Of a stretch of 64,000 nt of DNA, positions 22,101 through 34,592 are shown one piece after another. This DNA comes from Apus apus (taxonomy: Eukaryota; Chordata; Aves; Apodiformes; Apodidae): contig NC_067283.1 of the NCBI RefSeq assembly GCF_020740795.1, forward strand, positions 45,311,659 to 45,375,658, in the 5' to 3' direction. The notes under the pieces were generated by a model. It searched no databases, had not been told where the DNA came from, and saw only the letters and a program-made list of their open reading frames with translations. Positions within the stretch are counted from its first letter, which is position 1. Each line of letters begins with the position of its first letter. The position numbers and the translations under genes were made by a program.

Positions 22101-24610
22101 AGATACCTAATAAAACGCAACCCCCTTCCTCCCCTTGACATCTCTTTGGAACCTTCTGGAGCATCTCATCCTATCAACCTAGTGAAGGCACTAAAGGGAT
22201 GTCTTTCCTCTACTCACTCCTTAGTATCCTTGAAATATTTTTAAATGCCAAAAGCCCACTGGAGATATCTTGCCTTGGATGCTGCCATTCCTTAATGGAA
22301 ATTAAGAGAAGGGCAGCTTCTGAGTTACATCTCACATCTGGGGTGAGACAGTAAAAAGCAAAAAGTACAGCCTGTTGTCATTGTCAACCTTCTTTTCAGG
22401 AGGGACTGGTCAAGGATTTTATTCCACAGAACCAGCAGAGTTTTCCTTTTCCTTTCCTAGTCAGCTGTTCCAATGAGCTAAGGCCTGGAGTCCCAGTGTC
22501 AGAAACAGCGGCCACTATAGGGTATTCTAAGGGTATGTGCACACTGCCTTACTTAATGGGCTATATTACAGCCCCTATAGTCAGTGGAAAGAGCTGCTTC
22601 TAAAAATGTTTCCACTACACCTAAATCAAGTTCCTGACTGCTGCCAAACTTTGCTGATGAAAAAAACCCTGCACTTTTTCAATGAATTCCTGTAACTCCC
22701 AAACAAGGCATAGTATCAAATTAATTTTTCAATGTATAATTCTTAAGCACTCTACATATTGAAATTAACAGACACTTTAAGGATTTCTTTCTGAGGCCTG
22801 CTTCATTGTTCAATGCTTGTAACATGTTACTGAACCTCCTAGAGACTTAAAAACCTTTAATAATCCCATTCTATATGAACAGGGGAGCCAGTTTTTTGGA
22901 CTTGCCTGTTTTTCATCAAGCTTTTGATTTTGAAATACACTCTTACAAAACTGGTCTCAAACATTTGAGACTTTTGGTAGGTTTGTCTTCAGAAATAGTC
23001 CCTTGCTCCCACGGATTCATTTGCTTTATTGATCTGTTTCATTTTGTTGCTTATAGCTTTTCATTCTTATAGCTCAGTCTGATCAGCATGGATATTTCAT
23101 TTACTGATTAGCCCTGCAAGATCGCAGAGGGTTCTGCAGGCCAGCAGAGGGCCTCTGCCACTCACGATTAGAGCAGCTGACTAATGGGAGTGGTTTTGCT
23201 GTGCTCACCAGCCAGATCTTACAGCTGGATGAGAGACTCCCCACGGAGAGTGTGAATAGCTATGACACTTGGCAGCCCAAATACAGGGACACTCTGGCAG
23301 CAGGCATCTAGACTATGACTTTGTCATCAGCACCTACACGATACATTTAGGTAGCAGCTGCAGATAGGCAGAACTGCTGGGAAGTGAGATTTGATCAGGT
23401 CTTGCATGTAGCTGTAGGCAAGTCCTGGCCCCTTGTGCTGTTTGCTGGGCACTGGGGTGCTGGTGGTGTGCTATTCATCAATGCTGTTAGGACAAGATCT
23501 CAAGATGTTTCTTCCACCTCCCTGTCCACTTCCCTACTCCCTTCAGACACTCTCCATGAGCCTCATCAGAACTCGCTTTCCCATCCAGTCAGAATCTCCA
23601 TCACACCAGCCTTGGACCCGCTGTCTTGCTGCTGCATCACTTCCTCTGCTCCTCAGATTGCCTATACCTCGTGTGTGAGTCAATACTGAGGTATGGACAG
23701 TGAAAGTATCCATTGTCACAAGTCACATTTTTTCAGCTTTTCTCAGTCCCTTGCCCAGAATCTCTTAAGAAGTGCACTGTTGCTTACCATGAGCTACAGC
23801 AGGTTTTAAGAATCTTTTACCTGCAGGTGAACCTCATAATTTCACCAAAAAACGGAAACTATTGTTCAGGCTTTAAGAGTCTTTTACCTGCAGGTGAGCA
23901 TCATGATTTCATCAAGAAACTGAAGCTATTGTTCAATAATACAAGGAATAATACAGTGGGTTGATACAGCTTGGGATTTTTATCTGTTATGGTTTTACTT
24001 TCAGAGATGAGTAGGAGTTACGTTTAGTGTTATGACACTCATTCCCCACATAAAGACATTCCTGGAATGATAGTGGGTTTTGTTCCTTACCTGTGGGGCT
24101 TAAGTTGATCTACTCAGCAAGTATGCAGCCATGTACACTGTAAAGTCAAACTGCACTTGTCAATCTCTTCTACCTAGTATCTGATTATATGATTAATCTT
24201 CATAGTAATCAGGCCATCACACTGACATATCCAGTATCTAAGTGATAGGCAAACCTGCAAGGAAATGTCATCATATGTGTGAAATCTATACCAGTACTGA
24301 AATGTCTACAAGGAGACATACCAGATGTTCATATACCAGTGTGACATAAAAATGTTATCAAGTAGAATTATGGGTACTGAAATTTGAAAATGCAACTAAC
24401 AGTTTCCACTTGATTTATCAGAAACTTGCACCACCTGAAGAAAGACTGGGGGGAAAAAAGGCAGATACTTTTCTTACAGATACACAGTATGATAGATAGT
24501 GCACAACACTATTAACAAAGTCTCTTATCTACAGCAAAACAGATCATCCTTTTCATCTGGAAAAGATGCCTAATGAAGACACGTGAACACAGACTGGATG
24601 CATTTCTTTT
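19173..24610. other. Intergenic, no gene seen
   Basis: AT-rich sequence between the two CCR2/5-like genes. The open frames are short and unlike any family I know. The only structure is the 67-bp duplication at 23803-23936. The upstream exon of the CCR5-like gene may lie at the left end, but I cannot place it. Confidence 0.6.
23803..23936. repeat. 67-bp tandem duplication, two copies
   Basis: Two adjacent copies share cttttacctgcaggtga and ctattgttca at a 67-bp offset, with about 80-85% identity by eye. It could be a relic of a small local duplication. Confidence 0.8.
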
Positions 24611-25630
24611 TCATAGAATCATAGAATCATAGAACTATTCAGGTTGGAAAAGACCCTTGGGATCACCGAGTCCAACCATCATCCCTACACTACGAAGTTT
24701 TCCCCTACACCACATCCATCAACACCACATCCAAGTGACCCTTGAACACATCCAGTGATGGTGACTCAACCACAGGCAGGCTATTCCAGTGTCTGACCAC
24801 TCTCTCTGTGAAAAAAATTTCCTAATGTCCAGTCTAAAGCTGCCCTGTTGCAGCTTGAAGCCATTCCCTCTTGTTCCATCACTAATTACCTATGAGAAGA
24901 GACCAGCACCAACCTCTCTACAATGACTTTTCAGGTAATTGTAGAGACTGATGAGGTCTCCTCTCAGCCTCCTCTTCCTCAAAGTAAACATTCCCAGCTC
25001 CTTCAAGGGTTCTAGGCCCTTCACCAGCTTTGTTGCCCTCCTCTGTGCTTGCTGCAGCACCTCGATATCTCTCTTGAATTGAGGTGCCCAAAACTGGACA
25101 CAACACTCCAGGTGTGGCCTCACCAGTGCTGGGTACAGGGGGACAATCACCTCTCTACTTCTGCTGGTCACACTATTTCTAATACAGGCCAGGATGCCAT
25201 TGGCTCTCTTGGCGTCCTGGGCACACTGCTGGCTCATGTGCAGCTGCTTGTCAATTAGAACCCCCAGGTCCTTTTCTGCCAGACACTTTCCAGCCACACT
25301 TCCCCAAGCCTGTAGCCTTGCATGGGGTTGTTGTGGCCAAGTGCAGGACCCGGCACTTGGCCTTGTTAAAACCCAGACCATGAACATTAGCCCAAGGATC
25401 TAATCTATCCAAGTCTCTCTGTAGAGCCTCCCAATCCTCATGCAGATCAACACTCATATGCTCATCCAGGCCATGAGCAGCCAGCTTTTTAATGAGAGTT
25501 CTATGAGGAACCGTGTCAAATGCTTTTTGGAGGTCCAGATAGACAATATCCACAGCCCTTCTCTTGTCCAATAGTCAGGTCACCAGGTTATAAAAGGAGA
25601 TCAGTTTCGTCAGGCAGGACCTGCTTTTCT
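24611..25630 (-). mobile_element. CR1 LINE, 5'-truncated and internally deleted
   Basis: Begins on + with three terminal repeats (tcatagaatcatagaatcat) and runs antisense through the CR1 3'UTR and reverse transcriptase. Minus-strand translation gives [36 protein letters not shown] and [18 protein letters not shown]. Sequence between HGLDEH and [11 protein letters not shown] is deleted, which removes the catalytic YADD-type box. It cannot be active. Confidence 0.93.
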
Positions 25631-27875
25631 ACTAGTTATTTCAGTTATATCTCATTTTGTTACTTGTTATCTTCACAAAATCCATATCCAAATCAAGTTA
25701 GTATTAGCATATACTTTATTTCCTCAGTAACAGTTAAATGTTTTTAAGAGGCTGAATAAAGACTTCTGGCTACAAATACTTTGTTGCTTAAGGGTTTCTT
25801 CTTACCAGCCTTTTCTTTCAGACTCTCAGGTTCTTGTGACTAATCTTTTGCTGCCACCATACAATCACACCCCATCTTACATCTGTGAGGTATATTCTTT
25901 TGAGGAAAATGAGAAAAGAAATGTTATGTATCACAGCCTTAAAATTTCTATCATGGAGACTAGTAAAAAAAGAACACGAACAACAAAACTTTTTACACAT
26001 TTCACAGTACCAAGGAAGCTGGGTTACAAAAAGGACTCTCTGGAAGACAGAAGCATTTATAATCTGGATTAAAACTACTTCTTCACATGGTTGTTTACTG
26101 GTAGCTAAGGGACTGCCCCTCGCCCCCACCCCCCCCAACACCCCCCCATTATTAATCTATTTTCTGTTCACTTCTCTCTTGTAAATCTTGCATATACATA
26201 ATTTCCCATTGCAGCATATATTAATTCCACTGTCATCGTATTATTTTTGTTTTGGCTTTCTCCAAGCTGCTCTTACTGAACTAGCTGTGTTTCCTCATGC
26301 AGCAAGGAGGAAGAGTGTGTTCCTTCCTTTGTTGCTTCTACAAATTTTAACCAGGCTTCTGATGTATGCTGCTCAGTTTTATTTGTAAGGGGTTATCATG
26401 GTGCAATAGGTTTTAATTTTGGGCCACAGCTATACATTTCACAAGTTTTCAGCTCTCAGAATCTCATTTTCACATGGGCCTTTAATTCTCACATTTTGCT
26501 GTTTTCAGGTACATTTATAGTACATAAATTCTAAGTGTAGAGGTGTTGTTTGGGGCCATCTCAGCTGTGAATAGGAAATACTCCTCCCTGTACATGTAAA
26601 TCCTCGACCTTTGATCAGGCAGACTGGGAAAATCACACAGCAAATTTCTCCCCAGTGAAAACTAGGCCACAGAAAGGATGGACAGAGTCTGCACAATGAC
26701 AAGGTATGTGCCAGCACTCAGGAGCCCAAGAAAGTGCTTTTGGGTGCCAAAAATTAGACGTAGTCTGTAGTTGTCCATACCTCATGACTGCATCTCTGCA
26801 AGTTATGCCCCAATGGCTTCTTCATTTCCATCCACTCGGTTTTCCTTCCACTCAGAAAGTCTGGTATCAGGATAGATTGTGGTGTTAGTGCTGTATGGTT
26901 AGCATCCTACTGGCACAACCTTGCAGACAGTTCTGCAGAGCTGATTGTCACTTGTAGCTTTGTGCAGTTTTGCACGTTAGTCTGTGTATCTGATGCTGCT
27001 GCTCTCCTCTAGTTCAGTTGTGGCCCTACCTCCCCAGGATCAGTCATTTCAGGCTTAAAACATTCAGACTAAAGATAGTTCTCTGTCACAGGAATTACAG
27101 AACTGCTTGGCAGTTCTACAAACACACGCAGCATTTCTTTTCCCTCCATTCCATTTTTTGAGTCAAGTAAAGCTCCCGATAGGCAAAGTGTCACCAGAAT
27201 ATGGGTACAAAGCAATGCCTTCATCCTTTCTTTCTAGACAAACATCCTTCTTTGTTTGTCCTGGTTGCAATTAATATTCTGAATGTGCTAGAATTTACTG
27301 GTTTGGTTTTGTTTCCTCTGCTAGCCCACAGTAACCACAGTAGCATCTTGGTTTTGCTGGGGTAGAATTACAGTATCAATTTTCTGTTCAGGGAAGCTGC
27401 AACTTTTGAGAAGACTACAGCACCTGATTCTGTGAAAACAAAGTTGATCAGACACTTCGTTTTAGCTGATGGCCAGCCATGGTACGTGGGTTTCCATATT
27501 AATCAAAGTGTTAAGCAGCTTTGAGCTAGCCAGGTGCTAGGGCTGGGAGGAGCGAAACCAGGCAGCTGACCCGAGTTGGCCAACAGAAATATTCCATAGC
27601 ATAAATGTAAATCTCCCTATAAACTGGGAAGTTTGCTGGGGATGGTTCTCTTCCACAATGGCTGTTGCCCCTGGAGAGTCTTGCCCATTATTTTCCCCTT
27701 GAGGCCTCCTCTCCCGTTTGCTGCGACCATTGTGCACTTGCTGAAGCTGTGGTGCTCACAGTGTTTGACGTCTGTCATTCACTGCTGGGAGCACACAGCT
27801 TGTGACCATTATGTGGGCTGAGTATAACTTTGTATTTCATATTAGTGTTGGGATTAATAGTAGTTGGTGTCTCTG
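25631..27875. other. Intergenic, no gene seen
   Basis: Only short open frames. A C-rich stretch lies at about 26117-26148. No coding or RNA gene signal is recognised. Confidence 0.55.
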
Positions 27876-27948
27876 CCAATGCAGGGGGTTGGAACTTGAT
27901 CTTTAAGGTCCCTTCCAACCCATTCTGTGATTCTATGATTTTGTGATT
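27876..27948 (+). mobile_element. CR1 LINE 3'-tail fragment
   Basis: Sense copy of the last about 70 bp of CR1: gcagggggttggaacttgat, ttccaacccattctgtgatt, then the terminal repeat. Confidence 0.85.
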
Positions 27949-28462
27949 ATTTTATTTAATCTGTTTTTATTTCAACCCATGAGTCTCCTTTCTTTTTCCC
28001 AATCTCCCTTCTCAGGTGGAGAGGGGTCACCAGGTGATAGAAAAATTGCCTAAACATAGACTAGTAGCCACCAAGAGGAGGCCAGTAGGCATCAGCAGTT
28101 GAAAACAGCAGCAAAATTAAACTTAAAAATGAGCAGTATTTTCCTGATGTACCATTTAACCTGGTCAGCAACATGTCATTCTCCTGGCACTTCATTTCTT
28201 TGTGTTTTGTTAACTGGAACAAGATGTCCTTATGGTCTTTGTATTTATCTCATTTGTAATTTTCACTAGGAGGAGTGATATTTATTTTGGAACTTCGTAA
28301 CTGAAAGTCTCTCTTGCTTGCCTAAATCTTTTAATGTTCTGCTTAAAATATTTATCTCTGATCTTCCCATTGCTTTGGGTATTACTTTATTAGCCTCTGT
28401 TAAAGCTAACAAAGTACTTATTTCATTTTTTGCCACTACTTTTTTCCTATTTATCCATTTTA

Positions 28463-28780
28463 ATCATAGAGTGTTTTGGGTTGGAATGGACTTTAAAGAT
28501 CATCTAGTCCAACCCCCTGCACAGGCAGGGACACCTTCCACTAGACCAGGTTGCTCAGAGCCTCATCCAACCTGGTCTTGAACACTTCCAGGGAGGGGGC
28601 AGGCACATGTTCTCTGGGCAACCTGTTCCAGTACCTTGCTACCTTCACTCTAAGGAATTTCCTCCTAATGTCTAACCTAAATCTGCCCTCTTCCAGTTTT
28701 AATCCACTACCCCTTGTCCTCTTGCTACAAGCCCTTCTAAAAAGTCCCTCCCCAGCTTTCCCGTAGGCCACTTCCAGATA
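28463..28780 (-). mobile_element. CR1 LINE 3'-end fragment
   Basis: Antisense CR1 tail. It starts at the terminal repeat (atcatagagtgttttgggtt) and continues through the C-terminal end of the element, whose minus-strand translation includes FRLDIRRKFLRVKVARYW. Confidence 0.9.
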
Positions 28781-31700
28781 CACTTCTTCCTTTATATCCT
28801 GTTTATCTTAACTAAAATATGCACACGTAAGGTCACAGTTGGGTTAACAGACAAGAAAGTCTTATGATAGGAACATCCCTCTGCACTGGTTACCAGAAGT
28901 TTCACTATTTCTATGCTTTCCCATTATATACTTGCCACAGACAAACCAATGGCAGAGATCATGAATGCGGTGGTTGGTTGTGAGTACTGCTCAGCACTCA
29001 CCAGTACCATATATGCACTTTTGCTCATTTCCTTTTGCCGTTTAGGAAGTCTGCCTGACACCTGGCAGAGTTATCGTCTGCTCTGTGGTACACTTCTCCT
29101 CGCATGCTTCTGAGCAATGTGACAGTAGCATCTCCTAATGAAGGTCCGTCCAGTCCTGTTCTGTGCATAAACTGAGCTTCGGTTTTGAGGCTGTACAAGG
29201 ATATTTTTCCATGCCACATGGACATTCTTTTCATAAGCATGCTGAAAGCCCAGTCAACTCATCTCTTCAGAAGTTCAGTGCCCAAAATTTTGAATTTGTA
29301 ACAGTTCCCACTTAGTTATTCAACTGTTGTTGTAAAGCAACAACTTACTCATAGCCATCACAGAGCTCCAGTCTTGAATTTTTTGTTGGTGCTCTGGCAC
29401 TACTTGTACACTCTCTCAAATACTTGCTTTAGTTTCCTCAATATCTCAGCAGAGCAACTGAGACATCTCCCAAGCACTGCAATGGTTCTTCCTTGTGCTA
29501 GCTTCCCTGCTGTAATTACAATTCTGGTGTGCCTTGCCATTCTTCTTAACAAACCTTCAGTTCATCACACAGTTTCTGTGTTCCATGCTGGCTTCTCCAG
29601 CTCTCACATGTATCTTCATCTCAATGCTTTTCCCTGCGAAGCTTGAGTTATGGAATATTTGTCTCCCAAATGTAGAATTTCCCCCACCTGTCCATCAAGG
29701 TGACTTGTGTTGTCTTTCATAGGGGCTTAAACCTTCCCCATGGGAAGCTCCATCACCAGACTGCTTGAAATCCCACTAACCTGATTGGGAGCAGTCTGTC
29801 TTGTACCCACAGCAAGCTGCAGCCACATCTGACTGATTAAGATTCAAGATCTGCCACAAAACTATCTAGAACCTTGCTTGTCTCAGTGCAAAGATAGAGT
29901 GAAGGATCAAGGATTATTCTGCCTGGTAACATAATTTAACAATAACTTAATTTTTAAGTTTCATTAGTTTATTTTCCTGACAGCACAAAATAGAAAATGC
30001 GCATCAGAAAACAAAGGCAGTGGGTATAGAATTTAGCTTATCCCATTATGGGCAGATGAAAAAAGTGTGCAAGGGAGAGGAGCAAATTTGGATGATAGGC
30101 TGACAAAAGGGATGGGGGCAGTGGAACAGGGAGAATGAGATGGTGAAGCAGAAGCATATTTCCATATTGAACTTTGAATGCTCTTTGATTCCTCTTCACC
30201 TATACATGTCCTGGTTTCTCCTACCTGTCAAATTTCACCTAAAATCTGTGGCCCCAGCCTTTTCCTGAAGCATAATGCACTCTTCTCAAGCTTGCAGGTG
30301 GATAAAAGCTGTGCCAACTACAGTAGCTTTTGGACTGGACAGTTTTCCATTCTGACAGCACAGCTGATGCACTTGTGCTTAGGAGGAGAACATGGGCTAC
30401 AGGATATAATTGTTTTTCAGACATAGATTTTATTAATTTCACTGCATTAACATGAAAACAGGAAGAAATGTAATACCAAAAAAAGAATTTAAAACAAAAT
30501 GCAGCAGTAGAAATATCACAGTTACATCAGGATTTATGTCATACTGAACTAATTTATGCTTTAATACTAAAAAGGTGCTTTCACATTAGTGCAGTAAAAA
30601 CTGTACAAAAGAAAGGAGAAGTATTATTTCCAAGCAAGAAGGTTTACTGTGAAGATAGTTGTTGATTTTTTCTTTAGTTTATTTGTGGCTATTAATCACA
30701 TAAGGTAGTGGCCAGATTATAATAGCTGATGGTATACAAACTAACAAGTAGTAGAAGCAGTGCCTTGATGTTTTAAGGCTGGAGGGGGAAGAGTATTTGC
30801 ACCACCTGGATTAAGGCATCTGATATCTAAATTAAGGAGATGGCATTTCCAGGATCCTTTTATGGTCAGACAGGAAACCTTACCCCGAGGCCATTTAAAT
30901 CATACATCTGCTTCCAGCTCAGGCATCTCTTTCTCTACTGCCCGCTGAGTGATCTTGAAGAGATTTGCTGTTAATTTAGGCACCTGAATCATCTAATGTT
31001 AAGTCTTCTTGTGTCCTTATGTTGCCTGGAGGCTAGTTGAGCCTGCCTCTCTAGATTTACATGAGCAAGGCTCTACATGCATGAGTAGCACCCTTTGAAG
31101 TAAATGGGAAAAAAAGCAGACAGACAATTCTCTTGCACAAAGGGAGCTCACCTGCACTTCCTTATGGTTTGAAGCAAGAAGTTCTCTACTATGGCTCTCT
31201 GTCCTCTTCTTTGCTAACATCATGTCACTCGAATACCATTTCGTTATACTCCAAATAATGGCATAAATGAATGGTCATAGGACACCTGTAGACTGATGGT
31301 CTCGAGTCTTCAATTAGCAGGCCATTCTATTTGAGGTACCAGTTGACTATGGGCACTCTTCACCTGGGAAGGCAGAGTGGGTATGTTTCCTCTGACATTG
31401 GCTGCTTTTTCAGTTCCAAGGCTACTGTCTGCCTAAAAGTGTATCCCAAACATCAGACTTACTGTGTTTGTGAACATGTTCTTCTCATGCAGGCGTGTAG
31501 CCTGACACACTGCATCTGCCATGTAAAGTCTTCCTAGTGACACATGATTTATCTGTCCAGAACTAGAGAGGTGTCCAAAATCCTTCAGAGGGTCCTGATA
31601 TTTTTTTTTTCCTAAAGATCCCGGCATACTGAACGCCAATGTCATTTTCATTCTGGCCTTGCAGATAGTGTTGATGTGTTTTTATTTACTAGGTGCTTTT

Positions 31701-32064
31701 TTCCTTGGAGGCATATGATTTGTCAGAGGGGATGCAGTGGTTCCTTTTTGTGCAGCTAGTGGACTCGTTGTGCGCAGTTACTTTCAAAACTGAACCCACA
31801 AAAATCACAATGTCGCCCATTAAAATCCCACTTGGGAAAATGTTAGCAACTGAACAGAGATGTGGCAGGCATAAAATTAAAAAAAATAAAATCAAAATAC
31901 TATAACTTAGCCTGTAGTCAAAAGGATTACTGTGTTTAAAAATGTCTACACTGTTAGCTAACAGATAAACCCTTGGGCTAAATGGCTTCAGAACAAGAAA
32001 GGTCAGTAAACTCTCCCATCAGAGGAGAGCTATTATCTTGATACATCTCATGTACATCCTCAAA
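28781..32064. other. Intergenic, no gene seen
   Basis: AT-rich sequence with only short open frames (under 95 codons) and no recognised family. Confidence 0.55.
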
Positions 32065-32070
32065 TTTATT
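32065..32070 (-). other. Candidate polyadenylation signal of the CCR2-like gene
   Basis: AATAAA on the minus strand, about 565 nt after the CCR2-like stop codon. Use is inferred. Confidence 0.3.
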
Positions 32071-32632
32071 TTTATGGAAACATCTTTTGTTCATGTAGGG
32101 AAAATAAGGGGTATAGAGGTAAAATGAAGAAAAATAAAGCCTCCCTATATCAAACGTCAGATCATGTTGCAGAAAGAATACAGTCAGTTCCGAAAGGTGT
32201 TCCTTTAATGTTAAATACTAAACAGATACATCAGTCCTCAAAACTTCCTCCCACTATTTATCTTAAAATGTTCACATAACAGTAAATGCCTCTTGTGAGA
32301 TGACATATTAGTCCATAGTCACTTCAATATTGTATTCCCCCCAGCATTTGTTCATTGGGTAGGGTTTGGGACAAGAAACAGAATCATAATACTCTGGGCC
32401 CCATTCAGATATTTACGTGATCCAGCTACAGTGTTAGTCATTCCTGGGGGACTCACTGCTTCTCTCAGTTTAAGAATGGAAATAGTGGAAACCTCAGGGA
32501 GTGGTTAATCACAAGAACTGAGGGTCAGGCAGTTTTCAGTAGCAGTTGACATAAAGATCTCAAATAACGTCAGGCCGCTCTTAAGGCAAAGCAAGTGATG
32601 CAACATTTACTAAGTAATGTTCTGATGTATTT

Positions 32633-33703
32633 CTACAGTCCAGTAGAGATGTCATGCTCTGCAGTGGATGGTGTGAATGTGGAACTAGCTCTCTCTAATT
32701 TTTCGCGATAAAGATTTGGACACTTTTTGCAGAGGTGGACTGCAACATGCTTTCGGAAAAAGACACAAAGATACTTCCTAAATTTCTCTCCAACAAATGC
32801 ATAGATGACAGGATTGATACAACAGTGGATCATTGATACTGTTTCTGTCACTTGGATTGCTTTCTCCAGTCGACCTTTGATTTCACAATTTGTGACGAAA
32901 AGTGAACTTTGAAATGTATGCAAAAAGGAACAAATATGGAATGGTGTCCAGAAAATTAAGTAAAAAATCACGATCATGAAAATAAGTCTGACTGCCTTCT
33001 GTTTTTTCTCATTCTTGCATCTCAATAATGTTTTTAGGATTTGTGAGTAACTGAAAATCATAATGAGCATTGGAACAACAAGTCCCAGGATGTTCATTTT
33101 TAAGGTCAGGAATTGCTTCCAATTTATTGCAGCATCACTTGGATAGTGAGCACTGCAAGTGTAACGTGAATTTTCCTTTTGAGTTTTGTGAAATACTACC
33201 CCAGGAACAGAGGCAAAAATAGCCACAGCCCAGGTGACAGCACTGGTGAGGATGCCGTAGGTAACTGTCCTAGCTTTTAAAGCAAACACTGCATGCACTA
33301 TGGCCAGATACCTGTCCAGGGTCAACAGGATTATGAAGAAGATCCCGCTGTAGAAGCCAAGGAGGTAGACACCTGAGAGAATTCTACACAGCGCCTCCCC
33401 AAAAATCCAGTCATGAACAGCATAATAGGCCCAAAAAGGGAGAGAAAATACAAACAGCAAATCAGAAATTGCCAAATTGAGGAGGTAGATGTCAGTCATA
33501 CTCTTCATTCTCTTGTATTTTACCAGGATAAGGATAACAAGCATGTTGCCGGTGAGGCCAAAGATCACCACCAAGGAATAAAGCGGTGGCAGCAGTTTTG
33601 CTGCAAAGTGCTTTTCCTCAGTTCCCATGCAAGGTGCTGAGTCGCCGTAGTCAAATTCTGTTGTCAGTGACAACTCATCTAAGTCCACAGTGTGGTTTTC
33701 CAT
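32633..33703 (-). CDS. CCR2: CCR2/CCR5-like chemokine receptor (356 aa)
   Basis: CC chemokine receptor of the same length as its neighbour at 17208-18278. Codons 1-187 differ from it at one residue (Val85 here, Ile85 there). Codons 188-356 differ at about 58 of 169: TM6 reads FWTPFHIC, the third extracellular loop differs, and the tail ends [30 protein letters not shown] and the paired cysteines are intact, so it should be functional. The start MENHTVD follows a splice acceptor (exon edge 33714) and has A at -3. The longer in-frame start at 33751 uses intron sequence that is out of frame in the sister copy. The order CCR5-CCR2 is assigned by analogy with the mammalian cluster and is tentative. 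Confidence 0.92.
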   Translation of the reverse strand: MENHTVDLDELSLTTEFDYGDSAPCMGTEEKHFAAKLLPPLYSLVVIFGLTGNMLVILILVKYKRMKSMTDIYLLNLAISDLLFVFSLPFWAYYAVHDWIFGEALCRILSGVYLLGFYSGIFFIILLTLDRYLAIVHAVFALKARTVTYGILTSAVTWAVAIFASVPGVVFHKTQKENSRYTCSAHYPSDAAINWKQFLTLKMNILGLVVPMLIMIFSYSQILKTLLRCKNEKKQKAVRLIFMIVIFYLIFWTPFHICSFLHTFQSSLFVTNCEIKGRLEKAIQVTETVSMIHCCINPVIYAFVGEKFRKYLCVFFRKHVAVHLCKKCPNLYREKLERASSTFTPSTAEHDISTGL

Positions 33704-34592
33704 GATGTGCTGGTCTGGAAGGGAAGAAAGAGATGTTAAAGTAAAGTCCAAGTTCGGCAGTGAGGGGAATGAAAGACGCTGATGTCCTCATCAGGTATGC
33801 ACTTTCCACTTGCACACATAAGCTATGTCAAGGTGTAGCAGAGAATTAAATTGTGGAACTCCCAGGAAACCCATCTAGGTACCTATGAAGTGACTTTGCT
33901 GCATGTTGGAAGTTTGCTGCATGTCATTTCCCACATGTACGCTGTCTGGTGCGTGTTTCCTCCTCAGGATAGCCTGTCAGCTGCCTGACCTCACCAGAAG
34001 TGGAGGAATGATGAATTTAACCTGAGCAGTGGATGGTTCAGGGCTGTTGTGTTCAGCAGGGGCTTTCCAAGGGGATGGAGAGAGTCAGCAAGGCAGCATG
34101 AGGAAAGCACAGCAGCTAGCACACAGGGTGTGGCCGTGCTTCTCCTTGGGACCTGGCCACCTTCTCACCATGCCAGCCCATGCTGTAGCCCTCACCCAAG
34201 GAGGAGCAGGCATTGGCAAGATGTAAATCAGTGCCTTCAGAAGTGCTGTGACATGGGTAAAAGAAACCGGCTGCTGCTCATTCTGGTTGTTGCTGACTTC
34301 CTGGGAGCCTGGATGCCTATGGGAATCAGGTCCCCGGAGGTGTGGAAACGCCCCTTGCACAGTACCAAACATACCCACCTGGTGGACCTGCTGTCCTGGG
34401 TGTTGCAGAGCAGCAAGTCAGCAGTGTTGGTCTGGGTTAAAATGGCAAATGTTGTGTCCTTTACCGAGTGTGGGTCAGGCGTAGGCCATGGAAGCGTGCT
34501 GGTCTTAGGTAGCTCTGGAAGGAAAAGGGTGTGCAGTCCTGTGGAAAGGACAGGTAGGCAAACACCTTGATAAATAGCATAAAAGATGGCAG
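33141..34592. repeat. Paralogous conversion tract, copy B (99% identical to 17716-19172)
   Basis: Sister of copy A, offset by 15,420-15,425 bp in the same orientation. Coding differences are 3 in 561 bp and non-coding differences about 11 in 890 bp. Beyond 34592 the sequence is unrelated to copy A. Below 33141 it falls to ordinary paralogue divergence. Confidence 0.95.

Noticed and set aside
24890-25571. 165- and 106-codon minus-strand frames
   Set aside because: They are CR1 reverse-transcriptase remnants, listed as a mobile element and not as host genes.
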